Shown: piece by piece, positions 1-7,684 of the stretch
Numbering within the stretch: the first letter of the stretch is position 1
Layout: every line of letters starts with the position of its first letter
Origin: Pseudomonadota bacterium
GTDB lineage: Bacteria > Pseudomonadota > Gammaproteobacteria > Arenicellales > Arenicellaceae
Direction of reading: 5' to 3'
NCBI GenBank assembly: GCA_018660405.1
Contig: JABJKL010000248.1
Location: 1 to 10,161, forward strand
Length of the DNA stretch: 10,161 nucleotides
Program-made: the position numbers and the translations under genes
Notes under the pieces: model-generated
Database searches by the model: none
What the model was told of the DNA's origin: nothing
The model's input: the letters and a program-made list of their open reading frames with translations, nothing else

Positions 1-1
1 A

Positions 2-610
2 GGCCAGGGTTATCCACCAACATGGAAACTTCGCCAGCACGGCATCCAGATTTCGTTGTCAATGGACACCTGCGCCTGGTGTAGTGCGGATCTGTTCTCC
101 GCGATGCGCACCACCGTGGGAGCTGATCGGGCACATCAACACCTGCAAGCACATGCTCAGAACGAGACTATTTCTTCACTTCACATGCGCTGTGAAGAAG
201 CGGTCGACTGGGCAACGCGAGGTGGCAGTCGAGCGCTCAAAATGGATGCCAGGATTGGCAGCCTGGAAGTTGGCAAGCGCGGCGATATCGTTCTGATAAA
301 AAATGATGATTCGCCCGTGATGTACCCGATTCTCAATCCTTATGGTCATATCGTCATGCAAGCGCAACGTGGCGACATCGATACCGTCACCGTCGATGGA
401 CAGATCGTGAAGCGCAATCATAAATTAGTTAATTCCAGCTTGGGCACAGCAAAAAAGGCGGTGGCAAGCACGATCGACCACTTGCGATCCTCTATGGGCG
501 AAGAGACATGGCAAGATGGAATGCACCCTGAGGTGCCAGAGACGAAACTCAGCGAGAACCCATACACCTACACCACCTTCGGCTCGGGTGCTGCCGGACC
601 GAAAAAATAA
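2..610 (+). CDS. Amidohydrolase family protein, C-terminal part (5' end outside window)
   Basis: The reading frame is open from the left edge to the TAA at 608-610, so this is the last ~202 codons of a longer gene; the codon at 56 is internal. The translation starts GQGYPPTWKLRQHGI and continues SLSMDT, matching the stretch of the metal-dependent amidohydrolase superfamily (TRZ/ATZ, SAH/cytosine-deaminase-like) that carries the last metal-ligand Asp; here that Asp is the codon at 65-67. Then follow DLFSAMRTTVGADRA and the typical end of the fold, RIGSLEVGKRGDIVLI and VDTV-like DTVTVDGQIV, which form the small beta-sandwich shared by these enzymes. About 60 residues follow the sandwich, rich in polar residues and ending GSGAAGPKK. 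Such enzymes hydrolyse or deaminate cyclic or amide substrates in the cytoplasm. The HxH metal site and most of the substrate pocket lie outside the window, so the substrate cannot be called. The next gene begins 135 bases downstream. Confidence 0.85.
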   Translation, partial: GQGYPPTWKLRQHGIQISLSMDTCAWCSADLFSAMRTTVGADRAHQHLQAHAQNETISSLHMRCEEAVDWATRGGSRALKMDARIGSLEVGKRGDIVLIKNDDSPVMYPILNPYGHIVMQAQRGDIDTVTVDGQIVKRNHKLVNSSLGTAKKAVASTIDHLRSSMGEETWQDGMHPEVPETKLSENPYTYTTFGSGAAGPKK

Positions 611-745
611 TTGGGAACATAGTAAGAAATGTGACGAGCAATATAGTGGGAAAAAAAGTAATTGTTATTTAGCGGATGGCATTCGGTAATAAAAAGCTTA
701 TTCTGGAGGTCACTTTAGTGAATAGTTATAGATGGGGAAGGCGCG

Positions 746-1228
746 ATGATAAACAGACCGATGTTAGTAATGATCAAAACAATAACAACATTGTTTTTTC
801 TTTCCGGCATATTTGCCACAACTACTGCGGCCCAGGAAGGCCTTACGACTGCCAAGCTCGATTCCTGGCTCAAGGGCTATGAAGAAGCCTGGGAATCTTT
901 GGACGCCGACAAAGCTGCGCCGCTATTTACACAAGATGCAACGTACCAGGATAACCCTTATGAACCGGCCCACCAGGGTCGAGAGGGAATTCGTCAATAC
1001 TGGGCAGGCGTTACCAGCGATCAACAAGACGTCGATTTCACTTACCAGGTCTTGTCGGTAGTGGGTAATACGGGTATCGCGTACTGGCATTCAGAGTTTA
1101 GCTCACGCTCCAGCGGGGCCGGGATTACGCTTGATGGTATTTTCGTTCTTGAATTTGATCAAGATGGCTTATGCAACAGCCTGAAAGAGTGGTGGCATCT
1201 AAAAGTTGACCCCGCTGAAGGCGTTTAG
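746..1228 (+). CDS. Exported SnoaL/NTF2-like protein, function unknown
   Basis: A 160-residue protein with a probable Sec signal peptide: charged start (MINRPMLVMIK), hydrophobic core about residues 12-27, and a likely cut after Ala29 (TAA|QE). The mature part, about residues 34-155, has the pattern of a SnoaL-like/NTF2-fold cone: a helix with YEEAWESLDADKAAPLF, then TQDATYQDNPYEPAHQGREGIRQYW in two pieces, then beta strands ending in LKEWWHLK. Family members are small enzymes or ligand-binding proteins with a central pocket; neither substrate nor reaction can be told here. The start at 746 is chosen because GGGGAAGG (734-741) sits 4 bases before it; Met6 or Met9 would also keep the signal peptide but have no comparable ribosome site. 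An in-frame TAG at 728-730 excludes a longer product. The next gene follows closely and is probably co-transcribed. The periplasmic location is inferred. Confidence 0.85.
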   Translation: MINRPMLVMIKTITTLFFLSGIFATTTAAQEGLTTAKLDSWLKGYEEAWESLDADKAAPLFTQDATYQDNPYEPAHQGREGIRQYWAGVTSDQQDVDFTYQVLSVVGNTGIAYWHSEFSSRSSGAGITLDGIFVLEFDQDGLCNSLKEWWHLKVDPAEGV

Positions 1229-1231
1229 GAG
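1227..1231 (+). promoter_or_regulatory. Ribosome binding site that sets the TTG start of the hydroquinone reductase
   Basis: AGGAG overlaps the last two bases of the preceding TAG stop (1226-1228) and lies 7 bases before the TTG at 1239. No comparable site precedes the TTG at 1206 or the ATG at 1278. The overlap with the stop codon suggests that translation of the reductase is coupled to that of the upstream gene. Confidence 0.65.
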
Positions 1232-1238
1232 CCTTACT

Positions 1239-2135
1239 TTGACGGTTCGTGGTGAATTTGTCCGGCAGCAAAGCATTATGCGGGAATGGATTACCGCAGA
1301 CGGCTCATCTGGTTATCCGGCAGCAAAGGGGCGGTATCATTTATATGTTAGTTACGCCTGCCCCTGGGCCCACCGCACGATCATCATGCGCAAGCTGAAA
1401 GGCTTGGAGGATGTGATTTCAGTCAGCGCTGCTCACCCTGTAAGAACTGAAGATATTTGGATATTTAACGAAGAATATCCCGATGAGGTGAATAATTTTA
1501 CCTCGATGAAAGAACCTTATCTGATAACTGATCCGGAATACCCGAAGCGCTGCACCGTACCAGTACTGTGGGATAAAGAATCCGGCAAGATATTAAGCAA
1601 TGAATCCGCCGATATTATTCGCATGTTTAATTCGGAATTTGGCGCGTTAGGTGCCGAACCATTCGATTATTACCCGGAAAAACTGCGCGATTCGATTGAC
1701 GCGATCAACAGCAAGATATACCAGCATTTAAATAATGGAGTTTATCGGTCGGGGTTTGCCCAAAGCCAGCAAGCCTACACTGAAGCCAGCACCAAAGTGT
1801 TTGAAACCCTGGATGAACTGGAATACATACTGAGCAAAAATCGGTATCTCACCGGAGAGCAACTCACCGAAGCAGACTGGCGGTTATTTCCAACTTTGGT
1901 CCGGTTTGATTCTGTGTATTACCTGCATTTTAAATGCAACAAAAAGCGCTTGGTCGACTACCCAAATCTTTGGCCCTACGCACGCGAGCTGTATCAAACC
2001 CCGGGCATCGCGGAAACCGTGAAGTTGGATCAAATCAAACTTAGCTATTATAAAAACCACCCATCGGTGGACCCAACGGGCATCGTGCCTCTGGGGCCAG
2101 ATATCGATTTTTCGGAACCGCATGGCCGCAATTAA
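1239..2135 (+). CDS. yqjG: Glutathionyl-hydroquinone reductase (xi-class glutathione transferase, YqjG/ECM4/PcpF family)
   Basis: A cytoplasmic enzyme that uses glutathione to reduce glutathionyl-hydroquinones to free hydroquinones. The thioredoxin-like N-terminal domain holds YHLYVSYACPWAHR, whose Cys (residue 41 from the TTG at 1239) is the catalytic nucleophile of the xi class. SNESADIIRMFN (about 120-131) is the glutathione-binding segment. The helical domain has NNGVYRSGFAQSQ (about 165-177), LTEADWRLF and YYLHFKC, all typical of the family. Start choice: a TTG at 1239 with AGGAG 7 bases upstream keeps the conserved GEFVR segment and gives 298 residues. The frame is open back to a TTG at 1206, which overlaps the preceding gene and adds no recognisable family sequence; the first ATG (1278) would lose GEFVR. 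E. coli YqjG has 328 residues, so about 15-18 residues of the usual N-terminal strand are missing under any start. It lies 10 bases behind the exported SnoaL-like gene. Confidence 0.92.
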   Translation: MTVRGEFVRQQSIMREWITADGSSGYPAAKGRYHLYVSYACPWAHRTIIMRKLKGLEDVISVSAAHPVRTEDIWIFNEEYPDEVNNFTSMKEPYLITDPEYPKRCTVPVLWDKESGKILSNESADIIRMFNSEFGALGAEPFDYYPEKLRDSIDAINSKIYQHLNNGVYRSGFAQSQQAYTEASTKVFETLDELEYILSKNRYLTGEQLTEADWRLFPTLVRFDSVYYLHFKCNKKRLVDYPNLWPYARELYQTPGIAETVKLDQIKLSYYKNHPSVDPTGIVPLGPDIDFSEPHGRN

Positions 2136-2235
2136 GAAAGATTAAGAACCCCCTCGGCTACTGGAAATTCACCGCGACGTTGCCGCTGAGATTTAAACGC
2201 GCTTTTCAGTTAGCACAATAGTGCGGTGGCGACCT

Positions 2236-2253
2236 GCTTTAGTTAAATAAAGC
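2236..2253. other. Short A+T-rich hairpin between convergent genes
   Basis: GCTTTA and TAAAGC (2236-2241, 2248-2253) can pair around a 6-base loop in the 128-base gap where the + strand genes and the formate dehydrogenase operon meet. It lies 11 bases past the fdsA stop in the direction of that operon. There is no G+C-rich stem with a T-run, so a rho-independent terminator is not supported; the stem might at most stabilise a 3' end. Confidence 0.25.
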
Positions 2254-2263
2254 GCTGGACTTG

Positions 2264-5002
2264 TTACGCGGATTTTCTTGCCGCAAGCCTCTCAACGTCT
2301 ACGGCGACCACTTTATATTCCGGACACATGGTTTCAGAATCGACCACATTACTGGTAACGTTGTTCACCATAAATTCGGGGAAATGGAACGTTGTAAACA
2401 ACACGCCCGGTTTTATTTTTTTAGAGACCTCCACAATGATCTCCACTTCGCCACGATCTGAAAATAATCGTGCGGCATCACCGGTGTGAATCCCTTTGGC
2501 TTTGGCATCTTTGGGATTGATTAATAAAATATCTTTATCAACGATTGCAGCATTGTGCGTACGGCGTGTCATGGTGCCGGCATTATAGTGCTCGAGATTT
2601 CGACCGGTGGTCAATATAAACGGGAAACTTGCGGCGTTATCCAACAACTCTGTTGTTTCTTCAAAATCAAAGTAGTGGAATTTCCCCTTGCCACGCTTGA
2701 AATCTTTGCTATGCAGAATCTTGGTGTCCACGCCGCCTTTTAAAACCGGCCATTGCAAACCGTGATCACCCAGGTTTTGCCAGGTTACACCCGCAAAAAA
2801 TGGTACAACCCGCGAAATTTCTTCCAGCATAGTACCGGGCGCATAAGCAGGCTGTTGATAACCCATGCGATTCATGATTTCGACCATGATGTCACCATCT
2901 GCTTTGCTACCGGATAATGGTGGTACTACTGCTTGCACTCGCTGGATACGGCGTTCACCATTGGTAAAGGTGCCATTTTTCTCCAGAAATGAGGCTCCTG
3001 GCAAAATCACATCGGCTAACTTGGCGGTCTCGGTAAAAAAGATCTCCTGAACAACCAACAAGTCCAAATTGGTTAATGCCTTTATTACGTGTGCGGTATT
3101 TGGGTCAGTTTGGGCAACGTCCTCACCCATAATCCAGATCGCCTTTAAATCACCCGCGATAGCAGCGTCAAACATCTCAGGAATTTTCTTACCCTCGGTC
3201 GTCGGCGATGCCACACCATAGGCGTTAGCATAATAATCTTGTGTTTCTTTTTCCATCACCTCGAGATAACCAGCACCCTGGTGTGGCTGACAACCCATAT
3301 CAGCAGCACCCTGCACGTTATTTTGGCCACGCAATGGATTGACGCCTACGCCCGCACGACCAATATTCCCGGTAATCATCGCCAGATTGGCAATCAACAT
3401 GACGGTCTTGGCACCCTGGCTATGCTCGGTAACGCCCAGGCCGTGGAAGCTCATTGCGTTGTTTGCGTTGGCATAGGCTAATGCGGCTTCCTTAGCCAGG
3501 TCCGCAGACACACCCGCCACTTCGGCCATCGCCTCAACATCGATATTGAGGATCTGTTTTTTGAACAGGTCATAATCTTCGCAACGTGTTTTTACGAACT
3601 GTTCGTCGGCCAAACCCTCTGTAACAATAAAATGCAGCATCAAGTTCAACATCGCCACGTTAGTGCCGGGGCGTAATTGCAAATGGTAATCTGCCAACTC
3701 GGCTAATTCCGTTTTAACGGGATCGATAACAATTAACGTGCTACCCGCCATGGCTTGCTGCTTTATTTTTGCACCCGTCACCGGGTGTGCTGCTGTCGGG
3801 TTAGCGCCAATAACCACCATGCAATCGGTATACTTAATATCTTCAATAGAGTTAGTCGCGGCACCGGTACCAAAACTTTGTTGCATGCCCCAGGCCGTTG
3901 GTGAATGGCAAACACGCGCGCAACAATCGATGTTATTGGTGCCGATCACGGCACGAATAAATTTTTGCATTAAGTAATTTTCTTCGTTGGTACAACGCGA
4001 CGAAGAAATTCCAGCTATTGAATCCGGGCCATTGTTCTTTGAAATTTTTTCCAACTTGTTAGCAATAAAATCGTAGGCCTCATCCCACGTGGCTTCGACA
4101 AATTTACTGCCCTGGCGAATCAGCGGTGTACGCAAACGATCCGGATGGTTATAAAAACGGAAAGCGTATCGGCCTTTCAAGCACGTGTGGCCTTGATTAA
4201 CTTCTGCATCCCACGGTGCGCGAATTGATTGCACCTCGTTATTACGCACAGACACTTCCAGATTACAGCCCACACCACAATATGAACACGTTGTGCGCAC
4301 CGTGTTATCCGCTTGAAGTGCCTTAGATTGAAACCGGTCAGTAATTGCCGCTGTGGGGCATGTTTCTGCGCAAGCGCCACAAGATACACATGAAGAATCG
4401 CCAAACAACAGATCATTGTCCTTAATTATTTTCGATTCAAAGCCGCGGCCCTCCATACCCAAAACAAATGAACCCTGGATCTCATCACACGCACGAACAC
4501 ATCGCGCACAATTTATGCACTTGGCAAGATCCATGCGCATGTAGGCATGTGAGCTATCTTTTTCACGACTCAGATGATTGTCACCATTCCCATAACGCAC
4601 ATCGCGCAGCCCAACGTCAGCCGCTACATCTTGTAATTGGCAGTTGCCGTTGACCTCACAAGTCAAACAGTCCAGCGGATGATCCGAAATCACCAGCTCA
4701 ATGATATTCTTGCGTAATTTTTGCAGCGAGTCTGTTTGGGTAAAAACATGCATACCCGCAGTAACAGGCGTATGGCATGAAGCTATGGTCTTAACGGGGC
4801 CATCGGCCTTTAGTGCCACCTCTACGGAACACACGCGACAAGCACCATACGGCTTTAGACGTGGGTCATCGCATAAGGTTGGAACCTGTTTCTCGCCAAT
4901 GGTGCGCTTGGTAAAGTTGAGTATGGTCTCACCCGGTGTTATTTCAAACGCCTTACCATCGACATAAGCCGCGGCGACTTCAATATTGTCTAGTGCTTTC
5001 AT
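2264..5002 (-). CDS. fdsA: NAD-dependent formate dehydrogenase, catalytic alpha subunit (Cys-type)
   Basis: Oxidises formate to CO2 at a Mo- or W-bis-molybdopterin guanine dinucleotide centre and passes the electrons along iron-sulfur clusters to the flavin partner. The 912 residues run as follows. A NuoG-like N-terminal part has a [2Fe-2S] site (Cys44, 55, 58, 76), a His-Cys3 cluster (His108, Cys112, 115, 121) and two ferredoxin-type [4Fe-4S] motifs (Cys162/165/168/172 and Cys205/208/211/215). A [4Fe-4S] next to the cofactor follows (Cys239, 242, 246, 274), then the molybdopterin oxidoreductase fold. NIDCCARVCHSPT places the metal-ligand residue at Cys365 (codon TGC at 3908-3910) with His366 next to it, where E. 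coli FdhF has selenocysteine; no Sec codon is needed. Arg558 in NPLRGQNNVQGAADMG matches the active-site Arg. All cluster ligands are present. FdsA proteins of Rhodobacter and Cupriavidus are somewhat longer (about 950). It starts 4 bases after the fdsGB stop with only a weak G-rich ribosome site, so coupling is likely. Mo versus W cannot be decided. Confidence 0.95.
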   Translation of the reverse strand: MKALDNIEVAAAYVDGKAFEITPGETILNFTKRTIGEKQVPTLCDDPRLKPYGACRVCSVEVALKADGPVKTIASCHTPVTAGMHVFTQTDSLQKLRKNIIELVISDHPLDCLTCEVNGNCQLQDVAADVGLRDVRYGNGDNHLSREKDSSHAYMRMDLAKCINCARCVRACDEIQGSFVLGMEGRGFESKIIKDNDLLFGDSSCVSCGACAETCPTAAITDRFQSKALQADNTVRTTCSYCGVGCNLEVSVRNNEVQSIRAPWDAEVNQGHTCLKGRYAFRFYNHPDRLRTPLIRQGSKFVEATWDEAYDFIANKLEKISKNNGPDSIAGISSSRCTNEENYLMQKFIRAVIGTNNIDCCARVCHSPTAWGMQQSFGTGAATNSIEDIKYTDCMVVIGANPTAAHPVTGAKIKQQAMAGSTLIVIDPVKTELAELADYHLQLRPGTNVAMLNLMLHFIVTEGLADEQFVKTRCEDYDLFKKQILNIDVEAMAEVAGVSADLAKEAALAYANANNAMSFHGLGVTEHSQGAKTVMLIANLAMITGNIGRAGVGVNPLRGQNNVQGAADMGCQPHQGAGYLEVMEKETQDYYANAYGVASPTTEGKKIPEMFDAAIAGDLKAIWIMGEDVAQTDPNTAHVIKALTNLDLLVVQEIFFTETAKLADVILPGASFLEKNGTFTNGERRIQRVQAVVPPLSGSKADGDIMVEIMNRMGYQQPAYAPGTMLEEISRVVPFFAGVTWQNLGDHGLQWPVLKGGVDTKILHSKDFKRGKGKFHYFDFEETTELLDNAASFPFILTTGRNLEHYNAGTMTRRTHNAAIVDKDILLINPKDAKAKGIHTGDAARLFSDRGEVEIIVEVSKKIKPGVLFTTFHFPEFMVNNVTSNVVDSETMCPEYKVVAVDVERLAARKSA

Positions 5003-5006
5003 TTCA

Positions 5007-6722
5007 CTACCCCACTGAGCCCACTGGAGCCATTTTTTCTGCTACAAAATAATCGCTCAATTCATCTTCAAAATACTGCAATGCGTTTTTAATCGGTAAG
5101 GGTAAGCCACCGCCTAATGCACACAGCGATGCCTGTTGCATCGTGTCTAACAAGTCATCAAACAACTCCGGATCGAGCTTTTCTTTGCCGGATATTGCGC
5201 GCTGTAGCATTTCTTTACCGCGTGTTGAACCCAAACGACAGGGAAAACATTTGCCACAGGACTCCGCCTCGGTGAATGCAAACAAGTGTTCAATATATAC
5301 GATTAAAGAAAAATCTTCGGGGACACAAACAATACTGCCATGACCTAATAAAAAACCTTGTTTAGCGAAGCTTTCAAAATCTACCGTTAGGTCATCAATT
5401 TTGGACACCGGAACCAAACCTCCTAACGGACCCCCAATATGTATTGCTTTAGCCGGTTTGGCAAAACCACCGCCAAGGTCATCTATGACTTTTCTTAGCG
5501 GCATGCCCATGGGCACTTCCAATAGCCCCGGCTTATTAAACAAACCATCCAGGCACAAAAGTTTTGTACCCGATGAGTGCTCGCTGCCAATTTTTACAAA
5601 TTCCGCGCCGCCCAATTCAAAAATAGCAGGAACAGCCGCAAACGTTTCGACATTATTTAATACGGTTGGTTTTTTAAATAAGCCTTCAACGGTTGGAAAC
5701 GGTGGCCGTATATCAACTTCTGGGCGTCGCCCTTCAATAGAGGCTATTAATGCGGTCTCTTCACCGCATATATAAGCACCAGCACCTTTAACGATTTTGA
5801 ATTTAAAGTTAAAACCACTGCCTAAAATATTCTCACCCAGCAAGCGATTAGCTTCCAAAGCTTCAATCGCTTGTTGGGTCGCTGCAATCGATTCCGGGTA
5901 TTCTGCACGAATATAGACCACACCATATTGCGCGCCAACAATATAGCCCGCTGCCAACATGCCAAATAGAACGCGGTAGGTTTGTTGTTCTAACAGGTAG
6001 CGGTCCGAATACGCGCCGGGATCACCTTCATCGGCATTACATACAATATATTTTTCTTCGCCCACAACGCTCTTGCACGATTCCCATTTCATACCCGCCG
6101 GAAAACCGGCACCACCGCGTCCACGAAGATTAGAGACTTTCATTTCTTCAACCAGCTGTTCGGGCGTACGGTTCAAAAATTGCTGTATCTGGTGTTTTAT
6201 TTTTTCTATATCAGAAAATTCTGCGGTAAGTAGTGCCGGGCCATCACTCGTTATGTCGTAACTATCTGTTTGGTACTGAGCTGTTTGATATTGAGCCGTT
6301 TGATGTTGTGAAGCGTCATCTAATATCTCGTCGAGGTGATCAATGGCGTCACCTGAATAATTTTTCCCGTTAAGCTGGAATGAACTGTTTTCATGGCAAC
6401 GGCCTAAACAGGTGATATGGCCAATTTCGTCCTCAGCCACTTTTTTTGCCAGCTTCGCTTTAACTCTTTCTTGTGTGCCTGCGCATAGACAAGCTGAGCC
6501 ATTGCAGACCAACGCTTGCTTGTTCAAATGTTCTTCTGACAGAAAATCGTAAAAAGTGGTGCTGGCCGCTATGGTCGATTTACCCACAAAAAACTCTTTG
6601 GCAAGCACACCCATATCATCGCCGGTTGGGGCCTTTTGTTGCTCGGCAAATGCAGTGATTTTTTCGAAAAGGTTATTTTCCAACCCTTTGCGGCCTGAGA
6701 GTTTGCTAATGTTTTGTGACAT
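5007..6722 (-). CDS. fdsB: Formate dehydrogenase electron-transfer subunit, FdsG-FdsB (NuoE-NuoF-like) fusion
   Basis: A 571-residue fusion of two complex-I-like subunits that usually are separate in Fds-type enzymes. Residues 1 to about 135 are a NuoE/FdsG thioredoxin-like domain with a [2Fe-2S] site formed by Cys73, Cys78 (CX4C), Cys105 and Cys109 (CLGRC). A polar linker at about 136-160 contains the repeat QxQTA/D three times. From about 170 follows NuoF/FdsB: LRGRGGAGFPAGMKWE (199-214) and NADEGDPGAYSDR (229-241) are the FMN and NADH binding segments, then an SLBB-like region, and ESCGKCFPCRLG (Cys489, 492, 495) with Cys534 hold the N3-type [4Fe-4S] cluster. It takes electrons from FdsA and reduces NAD+ in the cytoplasm. 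All ligands are intact, so both halves should be active. The ATG lies 9 bases after the fdhD stop and has no visible Shine-Dalgarno sequence, which suggests coupling to fdhD translation. The symbol covers the larger half; fdsGB describes it better. Confidence 0.95.
   Translation of the reverse strand: MSQNISKLSGRKGLENNLFEKITAFAEQQKAPTGDDMGVLAKEFFVGKSTIAASTTFYDFLSEEHLNKQALVCNGSACLCAGTQERVKAKLAKKVAEDEIGHITCLGRCHENSSFQLNGKNYSGDAIDHLDEILDDASQHQTAQYQTAQYQTDSYDITSDGPALLTAEFSDIEKIKHQIQQFLNRTPEQLVEEMKVSNLRGRGGAGFPAGMKWESCKSVVGEEKYIVCNADEGDPGAYSDRYLLEQQTYRVLFGMLAAGYIVGAQYGVVYIRAEYPESIAATQQAIEALEANRLLGENILGSGFNFKFKIVKGAGAYICGEETALIASIEGRRPEVDIRPPFPTVEGLFKKPTVLNNVETFAAVPAIFELGGAEFVKIGSEHSSGTKLLCLDGLFNKPGLLEVPMGMPLRKVIDDLGGGFAKPAKAIHIGGPLGGLVPVSKIDDLTVDFESFAKQGFLLGHGSIVCVPEDFSLIVYIEHLFAFTEAESCGKCFPCRLGSTRGKEMLQRAISGKEKLDPELFDDLLDTMQQASLCALGGGLPLPIKNALQYFEDELSDYFVAEKMAPVGSVG
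6264..6308 (-). repeat. Three tandem 15-bp units in the linker of the FdsG-FdsB fusion
   Basis: Three in-frame 15-bp units encode residues 139-153 as QHQTA, QYQTA, QYQTD. On the + strand the phase-shifted copies start at 6266, 6281 and 6296; the first two differ at two positions and the third is more diverged. The unit length is a multiple of three, so gain or loss of copies would only lengthen or shorten the joint between the NuoE-like and NuoF-like domains. Replication slippage is the likely origin. Confidence 0.85.
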
Positions 6723-6731
6723 TATGAATGA

Positions 6732-7586
6732 TTAATGAACAATACGTTCTTTACCCGCATAAACGTTAAAACTGGTTTCCTTGAGAAAACCGACCAAAGT
6801 CATATTGTGTTCTTCTGCCAATTCAACCGCCAGACTGGTAGGTGCACCAATGGCTGCCATAAAACCAATATCTGCCATTAATGCTTTTTGCACTAACTCG
6901 AAGCCGACCCTACCGCTGACCATAAGCAGCACATCTCGCACTGGCAAGCCATCGCGCTGCAACCGTGCGCCGATCAGTTTATCAACGGCATTATGTCGAC
7001 CTACGTCCTCTTTGAGGTCAATCAAGTCACCATCGGCCGAAAACAACGCTGCAGCATGAATGCCGCCGGTTTTCCGGAACTGATTTTGCTGTTTTTGTAA
7101 TGATTTCGGCAGACTCTTCAGCAATTGCACGGCGATCTTCGGCGATCGCGCATCCAAACTTGGTGTGTGCATCAATTCCAGGGCTTGCAGCGAATTCCTA
7201 CCACAAACCCCACAGCTGGAATTCGTATAAAAATAGCGCTGGAAACGCTTTAAATCAAACTGATGCCCAGGTGCCAGCTCAACCAACAGGGTATTTTGCA
7301 GATCGTATTGCCCGGATAGCTCACCCGTTGGCTTAATAGCTGCAATTTGATCCATCGATTGGATAATACCCTCGGTGTATAGAAACCCAACGACCAGATC
7401 AATATCATCACCCGGTGTTCGCATCGTAACGGACAACGAGTCTGACTGCTTTTCGCCACCCTTGGTAAACGCAATCTGTATCTCTAGCGGTTCTTCAATC
7501 GACAGCTGGTCATCACACTGGCGTGTTTCGCCATTGCTTATTTGTTCGATCGGCTTTAGGGTGGCCGCTAGCTGGAGCTCGTTCAT
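6732..7586 (-). CDS. fdhD: Formate dehydrogenase accessory sulfurtransferase
   Basis: FdhD (called FdsC in some clusters) takes sulfur from a cysteine desulfurase and transfers it to the bis-MGD cofactor, giving the sulfido ligand that formate dehydrogenase needs. The 284 residues carry the CGVC motif (Cys125, Cys128 from this start) that accepts the persulfide. KTGGIHAAALF, EDVGRHNAVDK (about 193-203) and the C-terminal SLAVELAEEHNMTLVGFLK are the conserved cofactor-binding blocks. The length fits the family. The start is uncertain by one codon: a GTG at 7587-7589 directly precedes the ATG at 7584-7586, and neither has a clear Shine-Dalgarno sequence (GAAGAAG lies rather far upstream). It is first in the fdhD-fdsGB-fdsA operon, 9 bases ahead of fdsGB, so the maturation factor is made together with its target. 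The promoter should lie in the 226 bases before it, but I see no convincing -35/-10 pair. Confidence 0.95.
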   Translation of the reverse strand: MNELQLAATLKPIEQISNGETRQCDDQLSIEEPLEIQIAFTKGGEKQSDSLSVTMRTPGDDIDLVVGFLYTEGIIQSMDQIAAIKPTGELSGQYDLQNTLLVELAPGHQFDLKRFQRYFYTNSSCGVCGRNSLQALELMHTPSLDARSPKIAVQLLKSLPKSLQKQQNQFRKTGGIHAAALFSADGDLIDLKEDVGRHNAVDKLIGARLQRDGLPVRDVLLMVSGRVGFELVQKALMADIGFMAAIGAPTSLAVELAEEHNMTLVGFLKETSFNVYAGKERIVH

Positions 7587-7684
7587 CACATTACAATTAG
7601 TACTTCTTCAGCACAGGATTCCCGGTGCCAATAATGACTAATTATTCAAACGGTAGATTAAAATAAGCGGGATATCAACCACAA

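Noticed and set aside
56..610. A complete 184-residue gene starting at 56
   Set aside because: The same frame is open back to position 2 and encodes conserved amidohydrolase sequence (PPT, LRQHGI) before 56, so the true start lies outside the window.
662..690. Possible sigma-70 promoter TTGTTA - 17 bases - GGTAAT before the SnoaL-like gene
   Set aside because: The -10 lacks the key A at its second position and only 4 of 6 bases match in each box; too weak to list.
2136..2263. Bidirectional terminator between the convergent operons
   Set aside because: Only an A+T-rich 6-bp stem is present and no G+C-rich stem followed by a T-run on either strand.
3908..3910. Selenocysteine in the formate dehydrogenase active site
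   Set aside because: The codon is TGC (Cys365), not TGA, so no recoding is needed.
7590..7640. Possible sigma-54 promoter (TTGGCAC on the - strand) for fdhD
   Set aside because: No GC element occurs at the required distance of the -12 box.
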